DNA from: an uncultured bacterium
GTDB taxonomy: Bacteria > Planctomycetota > Phycisphaerae > Phycisphaerales > UBA1924
Direction: 5' to 3'
Assembly: GCA_938003595.1 (NCBI GenBank)
Contig: CALKYH010000159.1
Span: 1 to 12,771 of the forward strand
DNA length: 12,771 nt
Both the position numbers and the translations under genes were made by a program. Of this stretch, positions 1 to 5,786 are shown piece by piece. A model generated the notes under the pieces. That model had not been told where the DNA came from and did no database searches. It saw nothing but the letters and a program-made list of their open reading frames with translations. How positions within the stretch are numbered: the stretch's first letter is position 1; each line of letters starts with the position of its first letter.

Positions 1-362
1 GCGGCGCCGTGCTGGTCGCGGCTCGCCTGGGCGACGAGCAGCGCATCGTCACCGCGACGCTGCGCCCCTACATCGACGAGGACGGCGCCCTCTGGGCGCG
101 CCTCGACGGCGTGGCCATCGGCCGGCTGAGCGCCCCCGCCGCGGGCGCATGGGCCGGCGAGCGCTTGGCCGCGCTCGCCCCGTCGGACGCGCTCGGCGCA
201 GAGTCGAGCGACGCGGACCGCCTGCTCGCGGCGCTGTCCGGCCGCGCTGCGCTGATGGACCAGCCGGTGATCGACCTCGAGGACGGCCGGCGCGTGCGCC
301 TGGCGGCGGTGCGCGTCGAGGACCAGCGCCTGGGGCTCACCTGGGTGACCGAGCGTCGCTGA
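1..362 (+). CDS. C-terminal fragment of an unrecognised protein
   Basis: The reading frame is open from the left edge, so the gene begins outside the window; a GTG at 9 is in frame but nothing marks it as the start. About 119 codons are visible, ending in TGA at 360-362. The sequence is rich in Ala, Arg and acidic residues, has no membrane segment, and ends in short alternating charged/hydrophobic runs (VIDLEDGRRVRLAAVRVED, then RLGLTWVTE) that look like beta strands. This loosely recalls the beta-rich ends of LmeA/DUF2993-like lipid-binding proteins, but the likeness is too weak to name it. It is convergent with the TPR/peptidase gene, with only three bases between the two stop codons and no room for a private terminator. 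Codon use fits its neighbours. Confidence 0.7.
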   Translation, partial: GAVLVAARLGDEQRIVTATLRPYIDEDGALWARLDGVAIGRLSAPAAGAWAGERLAALAPSDALGAESSDADRLLAALSGRAALMDQPVIDLEDGRRVRLAAVRVEDQRLGLTWVTERR

Positions 363-365
363 CGC

Positions 366-3095
366 TCAGCCGCCCGCGCCGCCGCTCATGATCTGCCGGA
401 TGCGCTCCAGTCGCGTCCTGTGCTCGGGCCGGTCGGGCTCCAGATCGGTGAGCGCCTCGATGTGATGCGCCGCCGTGGCGTAGTCCTTGCGGAGCAGCGC
501 GACCCGGGCCGCGAACTCGCGGTACGAGGCGTTGAACGGCGCGATCTGCGTCGCCCGCGCCGCCTTGATCGCCGCGTCCTCGAGGTCCTGCTCCGCGGCG
601 TATCGGCGCGACAGCTCGATGGCGTACGCCGCGCTCTTCTGCTCGCGGATGTCCAGATACTCCAGGTGCGGGATCGCGCGCGACGGATCTTCAGAAGCCA
701 GGAACAGCCGCGCCAGGTGGCGGTGGGGCATGGGGTCCACCGGGCGCGCTTCGGCGTAGCGCTCGAGCAGGTCGATCATCTCGACGGTCGGCTCCTGCCC
801 GTTCTCGCTGAGCTCGTGCGCGATCCTGAGCTCCAGCAGGTCGGGGTGATCGGGGTGTTCGGTCAGCCACGACTCGACGGCGCCGAGCGTGGGCCGCGGG
901 AGCTTGATGGTGACCGGCGCCGGCGCGTAGCCGCCGGAGCTGAGCGATGCGAACGAGCCCGCCGCGCTCGACAGCACGGATCGGGCCTGGTCGAGCCATT
1001 CGGGATCCTGCGCCGCCCACTGCGCGAGAAGCGACTCGATCGACGGCTCCGGCATCATGCCCCAGGCCTGCACCTGCTTCTTCGCCCAGGGCTTGAACTG
1101 TTCGAAGAACTCCTCGCGCGAGAGGCCGAGCACGCTCTGCATCGCCTCGGACTCGCGGGCGCCGCCGGCGTAGAGGTCCATCATGTCCAGCGGCGCCTGG
1201 GGGCCCCAGCGCTCGACGATGTACTCGTACATCCAGTGGCCCTGGGCGTACGCCTGGGCTCGGTCGGTCGGCTTCTCGGGGCGGACGAACGCGATGTTGA
1301 TCTCGCGCATGTCGAACAGCTCGCCGTCGCGGGTGGCCTTGGCCAGCAGCTGGGCCGAGTCGTAATCGCGCGGCCCGCCCTCCAGGTACACCGCCGCCGC
1401 CTCGGTGAACCAGTGCGCGATGCGGTTCTTCGTGCGCGAGAGCGTCACCGTGTGGACATACTCGTGCCGGATCACGCGGACCCAGTCGTACTCGCCGGTG
1501 TGGCGCGGGCCGACCCGGGGCGCCTCCATCGCGATGACCGGCCCCGTGGCGGCGGCGATGGTGTGCAGCGCCGGCATGCCGGTGATGCGCACCGCGAACC
1601 ACTGGTGGTCGGGCATGAGCTCGATCGTGGTCTTGCGGTCGGGGGTGTGCTCGATGGCGCCGCCGACCAGCGCGTGGATCTCCTCCAGCGGCGCGAGCAT
1701 CTCCCGCGCCATGACGCCGTCCACGCCGGGGCGGTAGCGCACGATGAAGTGCTCGCTCTCGACGGTCTCGTAGGTCAGCAGCTCCTCGAGCAGGGCGAGG
1801 CTGTTGGCGGCGCGGGTGTTGAAGGGGTCGATCTGCGTCGCCTTGCGGAGCGCGTCGAGCGCGCGCATGTCGCGCCCGGACTGCATCTCGAGCAGGCCCA
1901 GCTCGATGTACGGCTCGGCCAGATTCGGCTGGCGGGCGCTGGCGCGCTCAAGGTAGTCCGCGGCGCTTTCGTATTGACGGACCTCGGCCAGGGCCTTGCC
2001 CACGGCCAGCAGCGCGTCCGGCGAGCCGGGCGAGAGCTGGTCGAACTCGGCGAGCGCCGTCTGCAGCTCGTCCTCCTTCCACTGCAGCGCCAGCGCCGCG
2101 GCCCGCAGGGCGAGCAGCTCGCGCTGGCGGGGGAAGCGCCGCAGCGCGGGGGCCAGCTCCTCCATGGCCAGGTCGGGGTCGTTCTGGCGCAGCCACGCCG
2201 TGGCGCGGACGATGGCGCTCTGGGCCACGACCGCGTCGGGGTCGCCGGTCAGTCGCTTGGCGGCGTCGTCGATGTTGGCCGCGGCGTCGCGCGCGTCGTC
2301 GAACGCGAACGACCCCACCGCCAGCCGCCCCAGCGCGGCCCAGGCGTCGGCGGAGACGGGGTTCAGCTCGAGCGCGCGCAGCGCGGCTTGGGCGGATTCC
2401 TGACGGTTGCTCTTCTCGTACAGCAGCGCCGACTCGGCCACGAGGCTCGGGTAGTGCAGCCGGTCGATCCCGTCGCGCGCGAAGGTCAGCAGGTCCAGCA
2501 TCCGCTGGTAGTCCTGCGCCGGCTGGGCGCGGATCCGCGCCCGCACCTGCAGCGCGAGCACGCCCTCGACGACATCCGCGGCGCTGGTGAACTGGTTGCG
2601 CGACAGCTCGGCGACCACCGGCTCCACCGCCTTGTCGGCCTCGTCGTAGCGCCCCAGGCCCTCGAGCGCCTCGGCGTGGATCCGTCTGGCCCGCACGCTC
2701 GTCGCGCCCGACGCCAGCGCCGCCGCCTCCTGCAGATCGCCCCGGCGCAGCGCCGCCTCGGCGCGGTCCTCCACGGCGGCGGCGGGGTCGCTCAGCGAGC
2801 GATCGTCCCACACGCCGGCCATGAGCGCGGCTTCGGCTCGCAGCGCCGGGTCGGTCAGGTCCTCGTCGCGCCACTGGCCGTGGAACACGCGCGCGGCGCG
2901 CCGCTCATCGTCGGTCAGGTATGGGGCCGCGAGCAGAGCGCGGACGCTCTCGGAAAGAGACGGGCCCCTGGCCTCGTCGCGCATGCGGTTGAGCTCGTTG
3001 AGCATCTCCGCCGTGGATTGGCCGCCGTCCTGCGCGGGCGCGAGGCCGGCGCTCAGGGCCAGGGCCGCGGCGAGCGCGATCGAATGTCGGATCAT
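366..3095 (-). CDS. Secreted TPR protein with peptidase MA-like (gluzincin) domain
   Basis: A 909-residue exported protein. Residues 1-21 form a signal peptide with a likely APA/Q cleavage site. Residues about 90-430 are Ala/Leu-rich helical repeats of TPR type (for example the run ELNPVSADAWAALGRLA). A peptidase MA-like domain covers about 443-679: it opens with SEHFIVRY and carries the zinc motif HEYVH (H544, E545, H548) with the third ligand most likely E565 in WFTEAAAVYLEG, the gluzincin pattern. More TPR-like repeats follow at about 755-905. The catalytic set looks complete, so a periplasmic or surface zinc peptidase is likely; the substrate is unknown. The ATG at 3095 has a strong GGGGAGGG ribosome site seven bases upstream. 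It lies 64 bases downstream of the LolA-like gene on the same strand and may be co-transcribed with it. Confidence 0.92.
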   Translation of the reverse strand: MIRHSIALAAALALSAGLAPAQDGGQSTAEMLNELNRMRDEARGPSLSESVRALLAAPYLTDDERRAARVFHGQWRDEDLTDPALRAEAALMAGVWDDRSLSDPAAAVEDRAEAALRRGDLQEAAALASGATSVRARRIHAEALEGLGRYDEADKAVEPVVAELSRNQFTSAADVVEGVLALQVRARIRAQPAQDYQRMLDLLTFARDGIDRLHYPSLVAESALLYEKSNRQESAQAALRALELNPVSADAWAALGRLAVGSFAFDDARDAAANIDDAAKRLTGDPDAVVAQSAIVRATAWLRQNDPDLAMEELAPALRRFPRQRELLALRAAALALQWKEDELQTALAEFDQLSPGSPDALLAVGKALAEVRQYESAADYLERASARQPNLAEPYIELGLLEMQSGRDMRALDALRKATQIDPFNTRAANSLALLEELLTYETVESEHFIVRYRPGVDGVMAREMLAPLEEIHALVGGAIEHTPDRKTTIELMPDHQWFAVRITGMPALHTIAAATGPVIAMEAPRVGPRHTGEYDWVRVIRHEYVHTVTLSRTKNRIAHWFTEAAAVYLEGGPRDYDSAQLLAKATRDGELFDMREINIAFVRPEKPTDRAQAYAQGHWMYEYIVERWGPQAPLDMMDLYAGGARESEAMQSVLGLSREEFFEQFKPWAKKQVQAWGMMPEPSIESLLAQWAAQDPEWLDQARSVLSSAAGSFASLSSGGYAPAPVTIKLPRPTLGAVESWLTEHPDHPDLLELRIAHELSENGQEPTVEMIDLLERYAEARPVDPMPHRHLARLFLASEDPSRAIPHLEYLDIREQKSAAYAIELSRRYAAEQDLEDAAIKAARATQIAPFNASYREFAARVALLRKDYATAAHHIEALTDLEPDRPEHRTRLERIRQIMSGGAGG

Positions 3096-3102
3096 CTCGG
3101 AT

Positions 3103-3110
3103 CCCTCCCC
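3103..3110 (-). promoter_or_regulatory. Shine-Dalgarno of the TPR/peptidase gene
   Basis: GGGGAGGG on the minus strand, seven bases before the ATG at 3095. It fixes the start of this gene and immediately follows a GC-rich hairpin (3110-3133) that could affect its accessibility. Confidence 0.75.
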
Positions 3111-3133
3111 GCCGGCGCCGCCGTGCGCCGGCG
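3110..3133 (-). repeat. Intercistronic hairpin before the TPR gene ribosome site
   Basis: A perfect inverted repeat: a nine-base stem (3110-3118 pairing with 3125-3133, core GCCGGCGC/GCGCCGGC) around a six-base loop. It lies between the LolA-like stop and the ribosome site of the TPR gene, touching the latter. In mRNA it could modulate translation or set the ratio of the two products. GC-rich DNA yields such stems by chance, so function is inference. Confidence 0.5.
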
Positions 3134-3145
3134 ATTGGTTCGAAT

Positions 3146-3159
3146 CGGCCCGAGGGCCG
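3146..3159 (-). terminator. Possible weak terminator or processing hairpin after the LolA-like gene
   Basis: CGGCCC and GGGCCG form a six-base perfect stem around a two-base loop directly after the LolA-like stop codon at 3160. The tight loop may open one pair. No T-run follows on the minus strand, so strong intrinsic termination is unlikely; partial termination or RNA processing is the alternative. Confidence 0.3.
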
Positions 3160-4041
3160 TCAGAAGGGTAGATCGGGCGATCGGCCGCCCGTCTCCGGCG
3201 GAAGCTCCATGACCTGCACCTCCCAGCCCGGCTCCGCGGCGTTCGGGGCCGTGAAGGCCTCCTTGGGCAGCGGCCCGTTCCGCTTCAGGTTGATCAGCGC
3301 CACATAGCTCTCGTCGCCCGCGCGGTTGATCGTCCGCGCCAGGCGCGGCAGCAGCGTGCCCTGCGAGTACCAGAGGCGGATCTCCTTGAACTCGTCCTTG
3401 TCCGGCCGGTCCTTGCGCGGCGTGAGCTTCAGCTGCCAGGTCGGCTCTTTCAGCCCCGCGAGGTACGCCTTGCCGTCCTCGCCTGCGCCCTCGTCGGACG
3501 GCAGCAGCTCCGCGTCGTAGCGCGAGAGGATGTCCGCGGCCTTCTGGCCGATGGGGATCGGCATCGGGCCCTCGCCGATGCGCAGCGGGTCGAAGCGCTC
3601 GCCCTCGCGCACGACCTCTCGGCGCGTGATCCGCTTGATCGCAGGGCGCACCTCGGTCAGCCATCGCCCGTCGAAGACCCAGGTCTGCGGGTCGTTCTCC
3701 TTGCGGTCGCCGACATACAGCTCGTCGAAGTGGATGGCGAAGGTGCGGCCGCGGGCGCCGACGATCTCCTGTCCGGGGTTCACCTTGAAGTACAGCTTGC
3801 CATCGCGGACATGGCGGTCGCCCTGGAGGATGAAACGCCGGTCGTACCGGATGTCCGCCTGCAGGGTCTCGAGGCCCTCGTCGGAGGTTTCCAGCGCCGC
3901 GAGGAGCGAGGCCGCGGTGACGGCGTCCTGAACGGGCGCCTTGCCACGGACGGCGTTGTCCGGTTTGCCGGCCTCGGGCGGGGCGCCGCTGGCGAGGGCC
4001 GAGGCCGCGAGGATTCCTGCCGCGATGAGGGTCCGGTGCAT
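3160..4041 (-). CDS. Secreted LolA-like (outer-membrane lipoprotein-sorting fold) protein
   Basis: A 293-residue protein with a signal peptide (MHRTLIAAGILAASALASGA) and a mature part resembling the LolA-type open beta barrel found in many planctomycete secreted proteins: residues about 56-130 contain the strand series LETLQADIRYDRRF, DGKLYFKV, TFAIHFDELYVGDR and QTWVFDGRWLTEV, and residues 200-260 continue with WQLKLTPRK and IRLWYSQGTLLPRL. LolA-fold proteins carry lipid or lipoprotein acyl chains across the periplasm; whether this one is a true lipoprotein carrier is uncertain. The frame runs 52 codons further upstream, but the start at 4041 is chosen because AAGGAG lies five bases before it and the signal peptide begins there. 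It diverges from the YceI gene and precedes the TPR/peptidase gene. Confidence 0.88.
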   Translation of the reverse strand: MHRTLIAAGILAASALASGAPPEAGKPDNAVRGKAPVQDAVTAASLLAALETSDEGLETLQADIRYDRRFILQGDRHVRDGKLYFKVNPGQEIVGARGRTFAIHFDELYVGDRKENDPQTWVFDGRWLTEVRPAIKRITRREVVREGERFDPLRIGEGPMPIPIGQKAADILSRYDAELLPSDEGAGEDGKAYLAGLKEPTWQLKLTPRKDRPDKDEFKEIRLWYSQGTLLPRLARTINRAGDESYVALINLKRNGPLPKEAFTAPNAAEPGWEVQVMELPPETGGRSPDLPF

Positions 4042-4046
4042 GCCGA

Positions 4047-4052
4047 CTCCTT
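4047..4052 (-). promoter_or_regulatory. Shine-Dalgarno that decides the LolA-like start
   Basis: AAGGAG on the minus strand, five bases before the ATG at 4041. It favours this start over the upstream in-frame ATG codons, whose translation (Arg/Cys-rich) looks non-coding. Confidence 0.75.
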
Positions 4053-4093
4053 GGGGGCGGCGGGGGAGGTGGATCGCCCGCCGCTTGTGCCCT

Positions 4094-4102
4094 TTCATAC
4101 CA
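4094..4102 (-). promoter_or_regulatory. Candidate extended -10 box for the LolA-like gene
   Basis: On the minus strand TGG directly precedes TATGAA, an extended -10 arrangement, placing a transcript start about 46 bases before the ATG. No convincing -35 is seen; instead an inverted repeat (4104-4122) sits where the -35 would be, suggesting operator control. This is inference. Confidence 0.35.
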
Positions 4103-4103
4103 G

Positions 4104-4181
4104 ACGCCCGGCGGCAGGGCGTGTTCGTTCGGCGAACCAAACCGGATCCGACGCATCTGAGAATGACCCCCTGCAAGGGGG
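4104..4181. repeat. Three inverted repeats in the LolA-like/YceI divergent region
   Basis: The 178-base space between the divergent starts (4042-4219) holds three perfect inverted repeats: ACGCCC/GGGCGT at 4104-4122 (seven-base loop), GTTCG-n-CGAAC at 4127-4137, and CCCCCT/AGGGGG at 4167-4181 (three-base loop). The first two overlap the likely -35 region of the LolA-like gene; the last lies in the probable leader of the YceI gene. They are candidate operators or leader hairpins. No known regulator motif is recognised. Confidence 0.5.
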
Positions 4182-4205
4182 AGCGGCGATCCGGCATCAG
4201 TCAAC

Positions 4206-4210
4206 AGGAG
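4206..4210 (+). promoter_or_regulatory. Shine-Dalgarno of the YceI-family gene
   Basis: AGGAG nine bases before the ATG at 4220. It supports this start over in-frame ATG codons further upstream, whose translation has no signal peptide. Confidence 0.7.
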
Positions 4211-4219
4211 CATCTTCCC

Positions 4220-4945
4220 ATGGCGGCACGGCACACTCGTTGGATCCTGAGCATCGCGGCCCTTGCGATCGGCGCCGGCGCGGCGCTGGCCGAGACGGCC
4301 CCCCGCACCGAGAAGGGCCAGACGCTGGTCGTCCCCGACGCCCAGGCCGCGGCCGGGAAGGTGTACTTCGTCCTGCCCGGCAAGGACGGCCAGATCACCT
4401 TCACCTCCGACGCGCCGTTTGAGCACATCAAGGGCACCTCCAACCGCGTGATCGGCTACGCGATCGCCCCGACGGACCTGTCCAAGGCCGGCGCGCTGGT
4501 CGGCGGCCAGTTCGTGCTGCCCGTGGCCTCGCTCAACACCGGCATCCCGATGCGCGACGAGCACCTGCAGTCGGATCGCTGGCTCGGCGCGGGGTCGAAT
4601 CCGGACATCGTGTTCACGCTCAAGGAGGTCAAGGACGCGAGCATCGCGAAGGAAGAGGCCGGGTTCACCACCTGGGCCGTCACGCTCGTCGGCGACATGA
4701 CCATCAAGGGCGTGACCAAGCCGATGACCGTCCCGGCGCGCATCACCTCGATGCCCGAGTCGGAGAAGACCGCGGCCCGCGCCAAGGGCGACCTCATGGC
4801 TATCCGCTGCGAGTACACGGTGAACCTGAGCGACTTCGGCGTGGCGGTCGGCGACCCGGCGATGGCGTCCGGCAAGGTCGCGGACGAGATCCAGCTGGAC
4901 ACCTTCCTGCTGCTCTCGACGGTCTCCCCCGAGGCGGGGCGCTGA
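4220..4945 (+). CDS. YceI-family periplasmic isoprenoid/lipid-binding protein
   Basis: A 241-residue exported protein. Residues 1-25 are a signal peptide ending AALAE. The remainder is a YceI-like domain: FTSDAPFEHIKGTSN near 61-75, the family hallmark GIPMRDEHLQSDRWL at 109-122, a strand containing DIVFTLKEV, the conserved MTIKGVTKPMTVP at about 160-172, and SDFGVAVGDPAMASGKVADE near the end. YceI proteins fold as lipocalin-like barrels that hold polyprenoid or other amphipathic ligands; ligand and role here are unknown. Length is slightly above the usual 190-220 because of a 35-residue lead-in. It probably forms an operon with the small membrane protein seven bases downstream and diverges from the LolA-like gene, so two lipid-binding folds share one regulatory region. 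Confidence 0.95.
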   Translation: MAARHTRWILSIAALAIGAGAALAETAPRTEKGQTLVVPDAQAAAGKVYFVLPGKDGQITFTSDAPFEHIKGTSNRVIGYAIAPTDLSKAGALVGGQFVLPVASLNTGIPMRDEHLQSDRWLGAGSNPDIVFTLKEVKDASIAKEEAGFTTWAVTLVGDMTIKGVTKPMTVPARITSMPESEKTAARAKGDLMAIRCEYTVNLSDFGVAVGDPAMASGKVADEIQLDTFLLLSTVSPEAGR

Positions 4946-4952
4946 GCCGCGC

Positions 4953-5354
4953 ATGAGAGTTCTGATCCGGTTGATCGGCGCCGCGCTCGGCGTGGCGGTG
5001 GTCGCGCAGTCGCTGGTCCTGTGGAACGCCACCGGGCGAGCGGCGTGGACGCGCTATCACGACGCGGCGCGTGCGGCGGAAGACGCCGCGGCGCGCGAGG
5101 GCTCCCTCGCCGATCTGTTTGAGGACACCGGCGTGCACGACGACGCCGGCGGCGCCCCGGAGGCGCTGGCCAACGCCTTTGCGCTGGGGATGCTGCCCTC
5201 CGGGCCGGATCGGCACGCGGTCTCGGTGCTCACGCTGGCCGGGCCCGGCGCGCTGATGGCGCTGTGGTCGCTGGGTGGGTTGGCGTTCGGGCGGCGGAAG
5301 GCCTGCTGCGCCGGGGCTGCTCCGGGGGCGGCTCAGGGCAGCGAGGCGAGGTAG
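4953..5354 (+). CDS. Small two-helix membrane protein, function unknown
   Basis: A 133-residue protein not recognised as a known family. A hydrophobic helix spans about 5-25 (signal anchor), followed by an Ala/Asp/Glu-rich segment (26-88, including AARAAEDAAAREGSLADLFE, likely helical) and a second helix at about 89-112, then a short basic tail with two adjacent Cys (CC at 118-119). The loop is probably periplasmic, with both ends cytoplasmic. It starts seven bases after the YceI stop and has no good ribosome site of its own, so translation is likely coupled to the YceI gene. Its last 22 bases overlap the 3' end of ruvX on the other strand. Frame, composition and hydrophobic pattern support a real gene, less strongly than its neighbours. 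Confidence 0.75.
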   Translation: MRVLIRLIGAALGVAVVAQSLVLWNATGRAAWTRYHDAARAAEDAAAREGSLADLFEDTGVHDDAGGAPEALANAFALGMLPSGPDRHAVSVLTLAGPGALMALWSLGGLAFGRRKACCAGAAPGAAQGSEAR

Positions 5355-5758
5355 TCGCGCAGGATCGCGGCCGCGGCGAGGGCGTCGCGCCGCTTTTTTT
5401 TCTGGCCCCGAGTCAGCCCGCTCCGGGACATGGACCAGTCCGCATCGACGCTGGTCAGGCGCTCGTCCTGGTAGTGGACGGGCTTGCCGATGCGCTCGCC
5501 CAGGCGCGCGCCGAAGGCGCGGACCAGCTTCGCGCGCGGGCCCTCGGTGTCGTCCATGTTCAGGGGCAGGCCGATCACCAGCGCGCCGGCGTTGTGGTCG
5601 AGCGCGGCCTTCGCGACGGCGTTGATCAAGGGCTCGCCGGCGGGGCCGGCGGCCATCGGCTTCTCGACGACCTCCAGGGGCGAGGCGAAGCGCGTCTCGG
5701 TGTCGCCCACGGCCAGGCCGGTGCGCTTGTCGCCGAGATCGACGCACAGGAGGCGCAT
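5333..5758 (-). CDS. ruvX: RuvX/YqgF-type RNase H-fold nuclease
   Basis: A 141-residue protein of the usual family size, in which all conserved blocks are visible: VDLGDKRTGLAVGD with the first catalytic Asp (D7), VIGLPLNMDD (61-70), DERLTSVDA starting at D98-E99, and the closing RRDALAAAAILRDYL with D125. The family (putative Holliday junction resolvase, also linked to pre-16S rRNA 5' end processing) acts in the cytoplasm. It begins 28 bases after the nuoH stop, so the two are probably co-transcribed. A GAGGT eleven bases before ATG is a weak ribosome site. Codons 120-122 read AAA AAA AAG, an unusual eight-A run in a GC-rich gene. The stop lies inside the convergent small membrane protein gene. 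Confidence 0.96.
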   Translation of the reverse strand: MRLLCVDLGDKRTGLAVGDTETRFASPLEVVEKPMAAGPAGEPLINAVAKAALDHNAGALVIGLPLNMDDTEGPRAKLVRAFGARLGERIGKPVHYQDERLTSVDADWSMSRSGLTRGQKKKRRDALAAAAILRDYLASLP

Positions 5759-5786
5759 GGGGTGTGGAGACCTCGCGGAGAGAAGG

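Noticed and set aside
3103..3110. GGGGAGGG as a KOPS-type chromosome polarity site (GGGNAGGG)
   Set aside because: It is a single copy and is placed as the ribosome site of the TPR gene; no skew can be judged in this window.
3134..3150. GGTTCGAATC, like a tRNA T-loop
   Set aside because: The flanking five bases do not pair as a T-stem and no acceptor or anticodon arm is present; no attachment-site context either.
420..3212. A 930-codon open frame on the plus strand opposite the TPR/peptidase gene
   Set aside because: Its codons align exactly with those of the minus-strand gene, so its stops would need TTA, CTA or TCA codons there, which are rare at this GC content. The translation is Arg/Gly/His-rich and resembles no protein, while the minus frame has a signal peptide and zinc site.
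4127..4137. GTTCG-n-CGAAC as a LexA box
   Set aside because: The half-site order is reversed relative to the GAAC...GTTC order of known LexA boxes and the spacing is wrong.
3092..5032. 646-codon minus-strand frame across the LolA-like and YceI genes
   Set aside because: Arg/Gly/His/Pro-rich translation typical of an out-of-frame shadow; overlaps two well-supported genes.
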